Assembly: GCA_965234325.1 (NCBI GenBank)
Contig: OZ248407.1
Coordinates: forward strand, 1,550,001 to 1,614,000
DNA length: 64,000 bases
Reading direction: 5' to 3'
Source: Limnohabitans kasalickyi
GTDB lineage: Bacteria > Pseudomonadota > Gammaproteobacteria > Burkholderiales > Burkholderiaceae_C
Part shown: positions 16,721 to 25,798 of the stretch, piece after piece
How the letters are laid out: each line of letters begins with the position of its first letter
Position numbering within the stretch: the stretch's first letter is position 1
Program-made: the position numbers and the translations under genes
Notes under the pieces: generated by a model
Seen by the model: the letters and a program-made list of their open reading frames with translations, nothing else
The model's database searches: none
What the model was told of the DNA's origin: nothing

Positions 16721-17059
16721 TCAGTGGTTTTCTTTGGCGTGGTTGATGGTGTACTTTGGAATCTCAACCACCAAGTTTTGCTGGGCCACGATGGCTTGGC
16801 AGCTCAGACGCGAGTTGGGCTCCAAGCCCCAAGCACGGTCGAGCAAGTCATCTTCGTTTTCGTCAGCTTCGTTGAGCGACTTGAACCCCTCGCGCACGAT
16901 GACGTGGCAAGTGGTGCAAGCGCAGCTCATGTCGCAGGCATGTTCGATGTTGATGTGGTTTTCCAAGAGCACTTCACAGATGGTGCTTCCCGCTGGGGCT
17001 TGCAGCTCCGCACCATTAGGGCAGAGTTCGGCATGGGGCAAGATTTTGATGATGGGCAT
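16721..17059 (-). CDS. fdx: ISC-type [2Fe-2S] ferredoxin
   Basis: This 112-residue adrenodoxin-type ferredoxin supplies electrons for Fe-S cluster assembly on IscU. The four ligands are seen in ACDMSCACTTCHV (Cys-x5-Cys-x2-Cys pattern) and, near residue 88, LSCQAIV. The start abuts the hscA stop (TAAATG), so translation is coupled. It is the last Fe-S gene of the operon; no iscX follows, and dnaQ comes next. Confidence 0.96.
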   Translation of the reverse strand: MPIIKILPHAELCPNGAELQAPAGSTICEVLLENHINIEHACDMSCACTTCHVIVREGFKSLNEADENEDDLLDRAWGLEPNSRLSCQAIVAQQNLVVEIPKYTINHAKENH

Positions 17060-18916
17060 TTAGATGTTCTCGATGTTTTGTCCGGCCAAGGCGTGTTGAA
17101 TGCCTCGGTTCATGCGCTGTGCAGCGAAAGCTTCAGTGCCTTTGGCCAGCGCTTCGGTGATGGCTTCAATAGCGGCTGCGTCTTCGAGTTTTTTGGCATC
17201 GAGCGTTGCCACCATCAAAGCATCGATGCGCGAGCGGTCTTCGGTCGACAACAGATCACCATCGGCTTGCAAAGCGCTTTGTGTGGCGAGCCACATGCGG
17301 TCAGCGTCCACGCGAGCCTCCACCAAAGCACGGGCTTTGATGTCTTGCTCAGCCGTCTTGAAGCTGTCTTGCAACATGGCTGCAATTTGGTCGTCCGACA
17401 AACCGTACGACGGCTTAACGGTGATGTTGGCGGTCACGCCACTGATCTGCTCTAAGGCGCTCACACTCACCATGCCATCGGCGTCAACCGTAAAAGTCAC
17501 GCGAATACGCGCAGCGCCTGCGGCCATGGGCGGAATGCCTCGCAGCTCAAAGCGAGCTAGGCTGCGGCAGTCGGCCACCAAATCACGCTCGCCCTGCACC
17601 ACATGCAAGGCCAAGGCGGTTTGGCCGTCTTGGTAGGTGGTGAAGTCTTGTGCCATCGCGGTAGGAATGGTTTGGTTGCGCGGCACGATGCGCTCCACCA
17701 AACCGCCCATCGTTTCAATGCCCAACGACAAAGGAATCACATCCAACAACAGCAACTCACCATCGGGGTTGTTGCCCGCCAGTTGGTTGGCCTGAATGGA
17801 GGCACCCAGGGCCACCACTTCGTCGGGGTTGAGGTTGTTCAAAGGGGCGCAGCCCAACAAGTCAGAAACGGCTTGCTGTACTTGCGGCATGCGGGTGGAG
17901 CCGCCGACCATGACCACGCCTTGAATGTCTTGTTTGCTCAGCTTGGCATCGCGCAAAGCTTTGCGCACGGCTGACAAGGTGCGCTGGGTCAAGGCTGCGG
18001 TGGCGGATTCAAACTCGGTGCGTGTGACAGCGTGGCTCAATGCGCCGCTCGACAAGACCACTTCAAACGTGGCGCTCTCGGCTGCAGACAGTGCTTCTTT
18101 ACAAGCTCGCGCTGCCACCAACACATTGGATTTATCAGCGGGTGTGGCAATGACGCAGCCGGTTTGGGTTTGCACCCAATCGACCAAAACGCGGTCGTAA
18201 TCGTCGCCGCCCAAGGCAGAGTCGCCCCCTGTTGCCAACACTTCAAACACACCGCGCGTGAGACGCAAGACAGAGATGTCAAACGTGCCGCCACCCAAGT
18301 CGTACACCGCGTACACGCCTTCGCTGGCTTGGTCTAAGCCATAAGCAATGGCAGCCGCCGTAGGCTCGTTGATCAGGCGCAGCACGTTGATGCCCGCCAG
18401 TTGCGCCGCATCTTTGGTGGCTTGGCGTTGGGCATCGTCAAAGTAAGCGGGCACCGTGATGACCGCGCCGTACAAATCGTCGTTGAAGGTGTCTTCGGCA
18501 CGGAAGCGCAAGGTGGCCAAAATCTCGGCACTCACTTCGACCGGCGACTTCTCACCCACACGGGTTTGAATGGCCAACATGCCGGGCTTGTCCACAAACA
18601 CATAAGGCAGCTGGTCGCGGTTGGCAATGTCAGCCACGCCACGGCCCATGAATCGTTTCACAGACACGAGCGTGTTTTGTGGGTCTTCGGCTTGCGCTGC
18701 CAATGCGGCGCGGCCAATTTGACGGCCATCGTTCTCAAGGTAGCGCACCGCCGACGGCAAGATGACATGGCCTTCTGCATCTGGCAAGCACTCGGCAAAA
18801 CCGTTCCGCATGGAAGCCACGAGCGAGTGGGTAGTGCCTAAGTCAATGCCCACCGCGATGCGTCGCTGGTGTGGGTCTGGCGCTTGGCCAGGTTCGGAAA
18901 TTTGTAACAACGCCAT
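17060..18916 (-). CDS. hscA: Fe-S assembly Hsp70 chaperone HscA
   Basis: This 618-residue DnaK-type chaperone helps transfer the Fe-S cluster from IscU to target proteins. It has the actin-type ATPase domain with GIDLGTTHSLVA near residue 24, VYDLGGGTFDISVL near 205 and MVGGSTRMPQVQ near 345, followed by the substrate-binding beta domain (PLSLGIETMGG) and a helical lid. It lacks the DnaK C-terminal EEVD-type tail, as usual for HscA. It lies 18 bases after hscB and abuts fdx. Confidence 0.96.
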   Translation of the reverse strand: MALLQISEPGQAPDPHQRRIAVGIDLGTTHSLVASMRNGFAECLPDAEGHVILPSAVRYLENDGRQIGRAALAAQAEDPQNTLVSVKRFMGRGVADIANRDQLPYVFVDKPGMLAIQTRVGEKSPVEVSAEILATLRFRAEDTFNDDLYGAVITVPAYFDDAQRQATKDAAQLAGINVLRLINEPTAAAIAYGLDQASEGVYAVYDLGGGTFDISVLRLTRGVFEVLATGGDSALGGDDYDRVLVDWVQTQTGCVIATPADKSNVLVAARACKEALSAAESATFEVVLSSGALSHAVTRTEFESATAALTQRTLSAVRKALRDAKLSKQDIQGVVMVGGSTRMPQVQQAVSDLLGCAPLNNLNPDEVVALGASIQANQLAGNNPDGELLLLDVIPLSLGIETMGGLVERIVPRNQTIPTAMAQDFTTYQDGQTALALHVVQGERDLVADCRSLARFELRGIPPMAAGAARIRVTFTVDADGMVSVSALEQISGVTANITVKPSYGLSDDQIAAMLQDSFKTAEQDIKARALVEARVDADRMWLATQSALQADGDLLSTEDRSRIDALMVATLDAKKLEDAAAIEAITEALAKGTEAFAAQRMNRGIQHALAGQNIENI

Positions 18917-18934
18917 AGGTGTGTATTGTCGCTT

Positions 18935-19483
18935 TCAGGAGGCGTCTAGTTTTTCGATTCGGGCTTCGATGTCGCGCAAAAACTTGTCGATGAACATCAG
19001 CCCCCTCACCTGCTGCGCGGCTGCGGGCAGGTCGTGTGCGGTGTCGATCAGCTGGGCGCACTGTTGCAAGGCAGTTTTGTGCGCTTGCTGCACTTCGTCG
19101 AACAAAGCGTCTAGCGCGGCCACATCCGTGGCATCGTCCATGGCCTCGCGCCATTCCATGTGCTGCATCAAAAATGCGGCGGGCATGGCGGTGTTGTTCT
19201 CGGCTTGAATGGGGGCGTCGCCCAACTCACACAAATAGGCAGCGCGGCGCATCGGGTCTTTCAGGCGTTGGTACGCCTCGTTGATCCGCACCGACCACTG
19301 CATGGCCACACGCTGTGCAGCCGTGCCTTGGGAGGCAAATTTGTCGGGGTGGGCTTCGCGTTGTAGGTCTTTCCAACGTGCATCGAGCTGCGCGCGGTCT
19401 TGCGCAAACTGCTCAGGCACGCCAAAGAGCTCAAAGTCACTGACCGCGAGCTGGGCCGACAACGGCTTGGCCGGTTCACTCAC
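18935..19483 (-). CDS. hscB: Fe-S assembly J-protein co-chaperone HscB
   Basis: The 182-residue protein is the J-domain partner of HscA that brings IscU to the chaperone. The J-domain has the HPD motif (REAHPDKF) near residue 43, and the C-terminal part is the helical IscU-binding domain. A GTG at 19483 is chosen as start because GAGGGGTGAC lies just upstream and this start avoids overlap with iscA. A longer frame back to 19516 would overlap the iscA end and adds residues not seen in the family. Confidence 0.92.
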   Translation of the reverse strand: MSEPAKPLSAQLAVSDFELFGVPEQFAQDRAQLDARWKDLQREAHPDKFASQGTAAQRVAMQWSVRINEAYQRLKDPMRRAAYLCELGDAPIQAENNTAMPAAFLMQHMEWREAMDDATDVAALDALFDEVQQAHKTALQQCAQLIDTAHDLPAAAQQVRGLMFIDKFLRDIEARIEKLDAS

Positions 19484-19496
19484 GTCACCCCTCGCT

Positions 19497-19820
19497 TTAA
19501 ATACGGAACGATTCACCGCAACCGCAACGGTCGCGTTCGTTCGGATTCAAAAACTTGAAACCTTCATTCAGGCCTTCGCGCACGAAGTCAAGCTGCGTGC
19601 CGTCGATATAGGCCAAGCTCTTGGGGTCAATCAGCACCTTCACGCCGTGGTCTTCGAAAACAACATCTTCGGGTTCAGACGCGTCCACGTACTCCAACTT
19701 GTAAGCCAAGCCAGAACAGCCCGTGGTCTTCACGCCCAGGCGCACGCCCAAGCCTTTGCCGCGTTTGGCGAGGTAGCGGGTCACGTGTCGTGCCGCAGCT
19801 TCAGTCAATGAGATCGCCAT
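19497..19820 (-). CDS. iscA: A-type Fe-S carrier IscA
   Basis: The 107-residue protein is an A-type carrier for iron or Fe-S clusters. The three conserved cysteines are present: Cys35 in TTGCSGLAYK and the CGCGESF pair at the C-terminus. It follows iscU by 15 bases in the usual isc order. Length equals that of typical IscA. Confidence 0.96.
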   Translation of the reverse strand: MAISLTEAAARHVTRYLAKRGKGLGVRLGVKTTGCSGLAYKLEYVDASEPEDVVFEDHGVKVLIDPKSLAYIDGTQLDFVREGLNEGFKFLNPNERDRCGCGESFRI

Positions 19821-19835
19821 GGTGTTCTTCTTGGG

Positions 19836-20228
19836 TTAAGCAGCCGCAGCGTGTTTCTTTTTGTAATCATCAACCGCAGCCTTGATGGCGTCTTCAGCCA
19901 AGATGGAGCAATGGATTTTTACGGGTGGCAGGGCCAGTTCTTCAGCGATTTCGCTGTTCTTCAATGCTGCTGCTTCGTCCAAGGTTTTGCCTTTGACCCA
20001 CTCGGTCACGAGAGATGACGATGCAATGGCCGATCCGCAACCGTAGGTTTTGAAACGTGCATCTTCGATCACGCCCGTCACAGGGTTGACCTTGATTTGC
20101 AACTTCATCACATCGCCGCAAGCGGGCGCGCCCACCATGCCGGTGCCCACAGAATCGTCGCCCTTGTCGAAGGAGCCAACGTTGCGGGGGTTTTCGTAGT
20201 GGTCAACCACTTTTTCAGAATATGCCAT
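19836..20228 (-). CDS. iscU: Fe-S cluster scaffold IscU
   Basis: This 130-residue scaffold builds the [2Fe-2S] and [4Fe-4S] clusters. The ligand cysteines occur in GAPACGDVMKL, YGCGSAIASS and KIHCSILAEDAI, with the LPPVK chaperone-recognition motif seen as LPPVKIHC. It lies 15 bases after iscS. The ending KKKHAAAA is a variable tail. Confidence 0.97.
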   Translation of the reverse strand: MAYSEKVVDHYENPRNVGSFDKGDDSVGTGMVGAPACGDVMKLQIKVNPVTGVIEDARFKTYGCGSAIASSSLVTEWVKGKTLDEAAALKNSEIAEELALPPVKIHCSILAEDAIKAAVDDYKKKHAAAA

Positions 20229-20243
20229 ATTAATTCTCCTAAA

Positions 20244-21458
20244 TTAGTGAGCAGCCCATTGGATGGTGCTGATGTCGATGCCTTCTTTGTACATGTCCCA
20301 CAAGGGGCTCAGTTCACGCAGCTTGGCCACGTTGAGGCGAATGGTTTCAATCGCGTAGTCAATCTCTTCTTCGGTACTGAAGCGACCAATCGTCATGCGC
20401 AAGCTGCTGTGTGCCAACTCATCACTGCGACCCAAGGCGCGCAACACATAGCTGGGCTCCAAGCTGGCCGACGTACAGGCCGAGCCCGACGACACCGCCA
20501 AGCCTTTGATGCCCATGATGAGCGACTCGCCTTCCACATAGTTGAAACTGATGTTCAAGTTGTGGGGCACGCGGTGTTCCATGTTGCCGTTGATGAAGAC
20601 TTGCTCCATGTCTTTGAGACCGTCCAGCAAACGCTTTTGCAAGGTTTTAACTTTGGCCAAGTCTTTGGCCATGTCTTCTTTGGCGATGCGAAAGGCTTCG
20701 CCCATGCCCACACATTGGTGCGTTGGCAAAGTGCCGCTGCGCATGCCACGCTCGTGGCCACCACCATGCATTTGCGCTTCCAAGCGCACGCGGGGCTTGC
20801 GGCGCACATACAAAGCGCCAATGCCTTTAGGGCCGTAGGTTTTGTGTGAAGCCAAGCTCATCAAGTCCACCGGCAAGGTGGCCATGTCAATCTCAACTTT
20901 GCCCGTGGACTGAGCGGCATCGACGTGAAAGATGATGCCTTTTTCGCGGCACATTGCGCCGATGCCAGCGATGTCTTGAATCACACCGATTTCGTTGTTC
21001 ACGTGCATCACGCTGATCAAGATGGTGTCTGGGCGAATGGCCGCTTTGAGCGCGTCCATGCTCAGCATGCCGTCTTCTTGCACATCGAGGTAAGTCACCT
21101 CAAAGCCTTGACGCTCGAGTTCGCGCATGGTGTCAAGCACCGCTTTGTGCTCGGTCTTCACCGTGATGAGGTGCTTGCCTTTGGACTTGTAGAAATGCGC
21201 CGCACCTTTGATGGCGAGGTTGTTCGACTCGGTCGCACCGGAGGTCCACACGATTTCGCGCGGGTCAGCTCCCAGCAGAGAGGCCACATCTTCACGGGCT
21301 TTTTCAACCGCGGCCTCCGCCTCCCAGCCCCATGCGTGGCTGCGAGACGCAGGGTTGCCAAAGTGCTCGCGCAACCAAGGAATCATGGCATCCACAACGC
21401 GCGGGTCACATGGATTGGTAGAGGCGTAGTCGAGGTAAATGGGGAAGTGAGGTGTCAT
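20244..21458 (-). CDS. iscS: Cysteine desulfurase IscS
   Basis: This PLP enzyme takes sulfur from L-cysteine for Fe-S and tRNA thiolation pathways. Starting at the ATG at 21458 it has 404 residues, the usual IscS length; a TTG frame to 21470 is rejected. The PLP lysine is in SLASHKTYGPKG near residue 206 and the catalytic loop cysteine in SGSACTSASLEPSYVL near residue 328. It follows iscR after about 56 bases. Confidence 0.97.
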   Translation of the reverse strand: MTPHFPIYLDYASTNPCDPRVVDAMIPWLREHFGNPASRSHAWGWEAEAAVEKAREDVASLLGADPREIVWTSGATESNNLAIKGAAHFYKSKGKHLITVKTEHKAVLDTMRELERQGFEVTYLDVQEDGMLSMDALKAAIRPDTILISVMHVNNEIGVIQDIAGIGAMCREKGIIFHVDAAQSTGKVEIDMATLPVDLMSLASHKTYGPKGIGALYVRRKPRVRLEAQMHGGGHERGMRSGTLPTHQCVGMGEAFRIAKEDMAKDLAKVKTLQKRLLDGLKDMEQVFINGNMEHRVPHNLNISFNYVEGESLIMGIKGLAVSSGSACTSASLEPSYVLRALGRSDELAHSSLRMTIGRFSTEEEIDYAIETIRLNVAKLRELSPLWDMYKEGIDISTIQWAAH

Positions 21459-21514
21459 GGCCGTACTCAATGAGATTTAAACGAAATGGACAAAAGGCTA
21501 GTTACAGGCAGGGC

Positions 21515-22051
21515 TCAACTTTTGGCAAACGCGTTGCCCAGCGCAAAAACCGAATTAGGCGCGTTCATGTGGATGGGTTTGACCACCGGCATGGGAGAGA
21601 TGGCACGTCGAACCGAAGGCTTATCTTCAACCTCAATGCCTTTGGCAATTTGGTCGTCGACCAGCTTTTGCAAGGTCACCGAGTCTAAAAACTCCACCAT
21701 GCGCTGATTCAAAGACGCCCAAAGCTCGTGCGTCATGCAGCGACCAGTTTCGCCCAAACAGTTTTCTTTGCCGCCGCAATGGGTGGCGTCGATGGGCTCG
21801 TCCACCGACACAATGATGTCTGCCACCGTGATGTCTGCCGCTTTGCGACCGAGCGAATAACCGCCGCCAGGGCCACGGGTGGACTCCACCAAGTCATGGC
21901 GGCGCAGTTTGCCGAACAGCTGCTCGAGGTAAGACAGAGAAATTTGCTGACGCTGGCTGATCGCAGCCAAGGTGACCGGACCGTTGGCTTGGCGCAGGGC
22001 CAAGTCAATCATGGCGGTGACCGCAAAACGGCCTTTGGTGGTGAGACGCAT
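21515..22051 (-). CDS. iscR: Fe-S-sensing Rrf2 regulator IscR
   Basis: The 178-residue regulator controls Fe-S biogenesis. It has an N-terminal winged helix of the Rrf2 type and the cluster ligands Cys92, Cys98 and Cys105 with a nearby His (HCGGKENCLGETGRCMTH), which fits the known Cys3-His ligation of IscR. An AAGGAG site lies seven bases before the ATG. The type 1 IscR box in its promoter points to autorepression when the cluster is present. Confidence 0.96.
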   Translation of the reverse strand: MRLTTKGRFAVTAMIDLALRQANGPVTLAAISQRQQISLSYLEQLFGKLRRHDLVESTRGPGGGYSLGRKAADITVADIIVSVDEPIDATHCGGKENCLGETGRCMTHELWASLNQRMVEFLDSVTLQKLVDDQIAKGIEVEDKPSVRRAISPMPVVKPIHMNAPNSVFALGNAFAKS

Positions 22052-22077
22052 GGCAAGCTCCTTGTTGGTTGGGCTTT

Positions 22078-22100
22078 GTCGACTAATTGAGTCAAGTATA
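22078..22100 (-). promoter_or_regulatory. IscR type 1 binding site and promoter of the isc operon
   Basis: Read on the minus strand, the site is ATACTTGACT, then CAATT, then AGTCGAC. This matches the type 1 IscR consensus, whose conserved core is a GACT and AGTC pair flanked by ATA and GG-TAT-like bases. A -10-like TATACT overlaps its left part, so bound [2Fe-2S]-IscR would block transcription of iscR onward. Inference from known E. coli IscR sites. Confidence 0.75.
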
Positions 22101-22185
22101 GCCTAATCCCCACGAATTTGGTCGGGTACTCTGCAAAAACCAGCTTTGTCGAAGACAAAAATCGCAGGGCTGCGGTAAAAAACCA

Positions 22186-24342
22186 TCATCCCTTTTGCGC
22201 CAGCACTGCCACGTTGTCGTGCCCCGCCCCGCCAAAAGCTTGTTCGCGCAAAGCAGCCAATTGGTCACGCACACGGGCCGCGTTTTCGAACTCGAGGTTG
22301 CGGGCGTGCTCCATCATCAGCTTTTCTAAGCGTTTGATTTCTTTGGCCACATCGCGCTCGCTCATGTCTTCGATGGCGGCGCGTTGCAGTTCGCGCTCTT
22401 GCGCCTCTTTGCCCGCCTTTTCGCTGTAAACGCCATCAATCAAATCGCGAATGCCTTTGACCACACCGCGCGGCGTGATGCCCATCTCGAGGTTGTGCGC
22501 AATTTGCTTGGTGCGGCGGCGCTCGGTTTCGCCAATAGCTTTTTTCATCGACTCGGTCATGCGGTCGGCATACAGAATGGCTTTGCCGCTCAAGTTACGC
22601 GCCGCACGGCCAATGGTTTGAATCAAGCTGCGCTCAGAGCGCAAGAAGCCTTCTTTGTCAGCATCCAAAATGGCCACCAGCGACACCTCGGGCAAGTCAA
22701 TACCCTCGCGCAGCAAGTTGATGCCCACCAGCACATCGAAGGTGCCCAAGCGCAAGTCGCGCAAGATTTCCACGCGCTCCACCGTGTCCACATCGCTGTG
22801 GATGTAGCGCACTTTCACGCCGTTGTCGGTGAGGTAGTCGGTCAACTGCTCGGCCATGCGTTTGGTCAGGGTGGTGATGAGCACGCGCTCGTTGATCTCC
22901 ACACGGATGCGGATCTCTTGCAGCACGTCGTCCACTTGGTGCGTGGCGGGGCGCACTTCGACCAGCGGGTCGACCAAGCCTGTGGGGCGCACCAATTGCT
23001 CCACCACTTTGCTGGCGTGGGTCTTTTCATAGTCGGCGGGCGTGGCCGAGACAAACACCACTTGGCGCATGCGCTTTTCGAACTCTTCCAGTTTGAGGGG
23101 ACGGTTGTCCAACGCGCTGGGCAGACGAAAGCCGTATTCGACCAGCGTGGTTTTACGCGCGCGGTCGCCGTTGTACATGCCGCCGAGTTGGCCAATCATG
23201 ACGTGGCTCTCGTCCAAAAACATGATCGAGTCTTTGGGCATGTAGTCGGTCAAGGTACTGGGCGGCGCCCCCACGGGTGCGCCCGACAAATGGCGTGTGT
23301 AGTTCTCAATGCCTTTGCAATGGCCCACTTCACTGAGCATTTCCAAGTCAAAGCGTGTGCGTTGCTCTAGGCGCTGGGCTTCCACCAGCTTGTTCATACC
23401 CACCAGCTCTTTCAAACGGCTGGCCAATTCCACCTTGATGGTCTCCACCGCCGCCAACACGCGGTCGCGTGGCGTGACGTAATGGCTGGATGGGTACACG
23501 GTGAAGCGCGGAATTTTTTGGCGAATGCGGCCCGTGAGGGGGTCAAACAATTGCAGGCTTTCAATCTCGTCATCGAACAGCTCAATGCGAATCGCCAGCT
23601 CGGAGTGTTCTGCGGGGAACACGTCAATCGTGTCACCGCGCACGCGGAACTTGCCGCGTGAAAAATCTTGGTCGTTGCGCTCATACTGCATGCGCACCAG
23701 CTGGGCAATGGCGTCGCGCTGGCCCACTTTGTCGCCTGTGCGCAGCGTCATGATCATCTGGTGGTAACTCTCGGGCTCACCAATACCGTAGATGGCCGAC
23801 ACCGTGGCCACCACGATCACATCGCGCCGCTCCAAGATGCTCTTGGTGCAACTCAAGCGCATTTGCTCGATGTGCTCGTTGATGGCGCTGTCTTTTTCGA
23901 TGAACAAATCGCGCTGCGGCACATAGGCTTCGGGCTGGTAGTAGTCGTAGTAACTGACGAAATACTCCACCGCGTTGTTCGGGAAAAACTCCCGAAACTC
24001 GCTGTACAGCTGCGCCGCCAAAGTTTTGTTAGGCGCAAAGATGATGGCGGGCCGTCCCAGCTGGGCAATCACGTTGGCCATGGTGAAGGTTTTGCCTGAG
24101 CCGGTCACACCCAACAAGGTTTGAAACACCTCGCCGTCGTTCACACCCTCTATCAACTGGGCAATGGCTGTTGGCTGGTCGCCCGCAGGCGGGTAAGGCT
24201 GAAACAGCTCAAACGGCGAGCCGGGGTAACGGACAAACGTTCCCTTTGGCTGTTCTGGCGAGTCTGTGGCTGTGGTGGTTGCGACTGATGCAGACTTGGC
24301 GGCAAGCGATGCATCAGGAAGTGTTTCTGCGGTGTCAGACAT
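22186..24342 (-). CDS. uvrB: UvrABC excision nuclease subunit B
   Basis: This 718-residue protein verifies DNA damage and loads UvrC. It shows Walker A GVTGSGKT near residue 80, the beta-hairpin region YYDYYQPEAYVP near 133, helicase motifs through GINLLREGIDLPE and QTIGRAARN, and the C-terminal UVR domain (KLMMEHARNLEFENAARVRDQL) near residue 670. About 35 residues at the N-terminus (Ser/Thr/Ala-rich) precede the conserved FELFQPYPPAGDQPTAI start and are likely flexible. It is divergent from the aminotransferase gene; I saw no clear LexA box between them. Confidence 0.97.
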   Translation of the reverse strand: MSDTAETLPDASLAAKSASVATTTATDSPEQPKGTFVRYPGSPFELFQPYPPAGDQPTAIAQLIEGVNDGEVFQTLLGVTGSGKTFTMANVIAQLGRPAIIFAPNKTLAAQLYSEFREFFPNNAVEYFVSYYDYYQPEAYVPQRDLFIEKDSAINEHIEQMRLSCTKSILERRDVIVVATVSAIYGIGEPESYHQMIMTLRTGDKVGQRDAIAQLVRMQYERNDQDFSRGKFRVRGDTIDVFPAEHSELAIRIELFDDEIESLQLFDPLTGRIRQKIPRFTVYPSSHYVTPRDRVLAAVETIKVELASRLKELVGMNKLVEAQRLEQRTRFDLEMLSEVGHCKGIENYTRHLSGAPVGAPPSTLTDYMPKDSIMFLDESHVMIGQLGGMYNGDRARKTTLVEYGFRLPSALDNRPLKLEEFEKRMRQVVFVSATPADYEKTHASKVVEQLVRPTGLVDPLVEVRPATHQVDDVLQEIRIRVEINERVLITTLTKRMAEQLTDYLTDNGVKVRYIHSDVDTVERVEILRDLRLGTFDVLVGINLLREGIDLPEVSLVAILDADKEGFLRSERSLIQTIGRAARNLSGKAILYADRMTESMKKAIGETERRRTKQIAHNLEMGITPRGVVKGIRDLIDGVYSEKAGKEAQERELQRAAIEDMSERDVAKEIKRLEKLMMEHARNLEFENAARVRDQLAALREQAFGGAGHDNVAVLAQKG

Positions 24343-24491
24343 GGTGGGGCAAACGGTATAGCTCGAAAAAAACGTGCGGCGCTTAAAAAACTCAGGGTTG
24401 ACCCTTAAAATTCAGGCCGAACGTGCAAGCCTACCGCAGACTGCGCGTGTTCACCCAACCTCCTTTCTTTATCCGTGATCAAGGACTGACG

Positions 24492-25688
24492 ATGTCAATG
24501 TTTACCGCCGTCGAAATGGCACCCCGCGACCCTATCTTGGGCCTCAACGAGCAATTTAACGCCGACACCAACCCCAACAAGGTCAACCTCGGCGTGGGTG
24601 TGTACTTCGACGACAACGGCAAACTGCCCCTGCTGCAGTGCGTGCAAGCCGCTGAAAAAACCATGATGGCCACGCCCACGGCGCGCGGCTACTTGCCCAT
24701 CGACGGCATCGTGGCTTACGACGCCGCTGTTAAAGGCTTGGTCTTCGGCGCTGACTCTGAAGCCGTCACCTCTGGCCGCGTGGCCACGGTTCAAGGCATT
24801 GGCGGCACAGGCGGCTTGAAAATCGGTGCTGACTTCTTGAAGCGCTTGAGCCCCAACGCCACGGTCTTGATCTCTGACCCGAGCTGGGAAAACCACCGCG
24901 CTTTGTTCACCAACGCCGGTTTCAAGGTCGACACCTACGCTTACTACGACGCAGAAAAACGCGGCGTGAACTTTGACGGGATGTTGGCATCCTTGAACGC
25001 TGCTGCTGCTGGCACCGTGGTGGTGTTGCACGCTTGCTGCCACAACCCCACCGGCTACGACATCACTGCCGCTCAGTGGGACCAAGTGGTGGACGTGGTC
25101 AAGGCCAAAAACCTGACCGCTTTCTTGGACATGGCCTACCAAGGCTTTGGCCACGGCATTGCCGAAGACGGCGCTGTGATTCAAAAGTTTGTGGCCGCTG
25201 GCCTGTGCTTCTTTGTGTCCACCTCTTTCTCCAAGAGCTTCAGCTTGTACGGTGAGCGCGTGGGTGCATTGAGCGTTTTGTGCGCCGACAAAGAAGAATG
25301 CAGCCGCGTGTTGTCTCAACTCAAAATTGTGATTCGTACCAACTACTCCAACCCGCCCATCCACGGTGGCGCGGTGGTGGCTGCGGTGTTGAACAACCCC
25401 GAGCTGCGCGCTGTGTGGGAAAAAGAATTGGGCGAAATGCGTGTGCGCATCAAAGCCATGCGCCAGACCTTGGTCGATGGCCTCAAAGCAGCCGGCGTGA
25501 AGCAAGACATGAGCTTTATCACCACCCAAATCGGCATGTTCAGCTACTCCGGTTTAAACAAAGACCAGATGGTGCGTTTGCGCTCTGAGTTTGGTGTTTA
25601 CGGCACCGACACCGGCCGCATGTGCGTGGCTGCGTTGAACAGCAAAAACATTGACTATGTTTGCAAAGCCATTGCCGCAGTGATGTAA
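24492..25688 (+). CDS. Aspartate/aromatic amino acid aminotransferase
   Basis: The 398-residue class I aminotransferase moves an amino group between aspartate or an aromatic amino acid and 2-oxoglutarate. HACCHNPTGYD, the PLP lysine in STSFSKSFSLYGERVG and the C-terminal TGRMCVAALN are typical of the AspC/TyrB subgroup. The ATG at 24492 has AAGGA eleven bases upstream; the frame extends further but with no family sequence. AspC and TyrB cannot be separated safely from sequence alone. A strong terminator follows at 25722. Confidence 0.93.
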   Translation: MSMFTAVEMAPRDPILGLNEQFNADTNPNKVNLGVGVYFDDNGKLPLLQCVQAAEKTMMATPTARGYLPIDGIVAYDAAVKGLVFGADSEAVTSGRVATVQGIGGTGGLKIGADFLKRLSPNATVLISDPSWENHRALFTNAGFKVDTYAYYDAEKRGVNFDGMLASLNAAAAGTVVVLHACCHNPTGYDITAAQWDQVVDVVKAKNLTAFLDMAYQGFGHGIAEDGAVIQKFVAAGLCFFVSTSFSKSFSLYGERVGALSVLCADKEECSRVLSQLKIVIRTNYSNPPIHGGAVVAAVLNNPELRAVWEKELGEMRVRIKAMRQTLVDGLKAAGVKQDMSFITTQIGMFSYSGLNKDQMVRLRSEFGVYGTDTGRMCVAALNSKNIDYVCKAIAAVM

Positions 25689-25721
25689 CAGCGTCGCTTG
25701 CACGTGTGACGTGCAAATAAG

Positions 25722-25747
25722 AAAAGGGCCTGCGAAGGCCCTTTTTT
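25722..25747 (+). terminator. Rho-independent terminator after the aminotransferase gene
   Basis: AAAAGGGCC, loop TGCGAA, GGCCC and six T form a standard terminator hairpin. The flanking A and T runs allow it to work in both directions, also for the convergent dioxygenase gene. Confidence 0.88.
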
Positions 25748-25798
25748 CATGGTGCTGCGTATTTCAACATACGCGGACCCAACTCAACTTAGACCTGC

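Noticed and set aside
19484..19516. N-terminal extension of HscB
   Set aside because: It would overlap the end of iscA and adds residues without similarity; a GTG at 19483 has a good ribosome site.
22384..23370. Long open frame opposite uvrB
   Set aside because: It is antisense to a well-conserved gene; high His and Ala content is typical of shadow frames in this GC-rich DNA.
24495..25529. Long open frame opposite the aminotransferase gene
   Set aside because: His- and Val-rich shadow of a clear gene with all its catalytic motifs on the plus strand.
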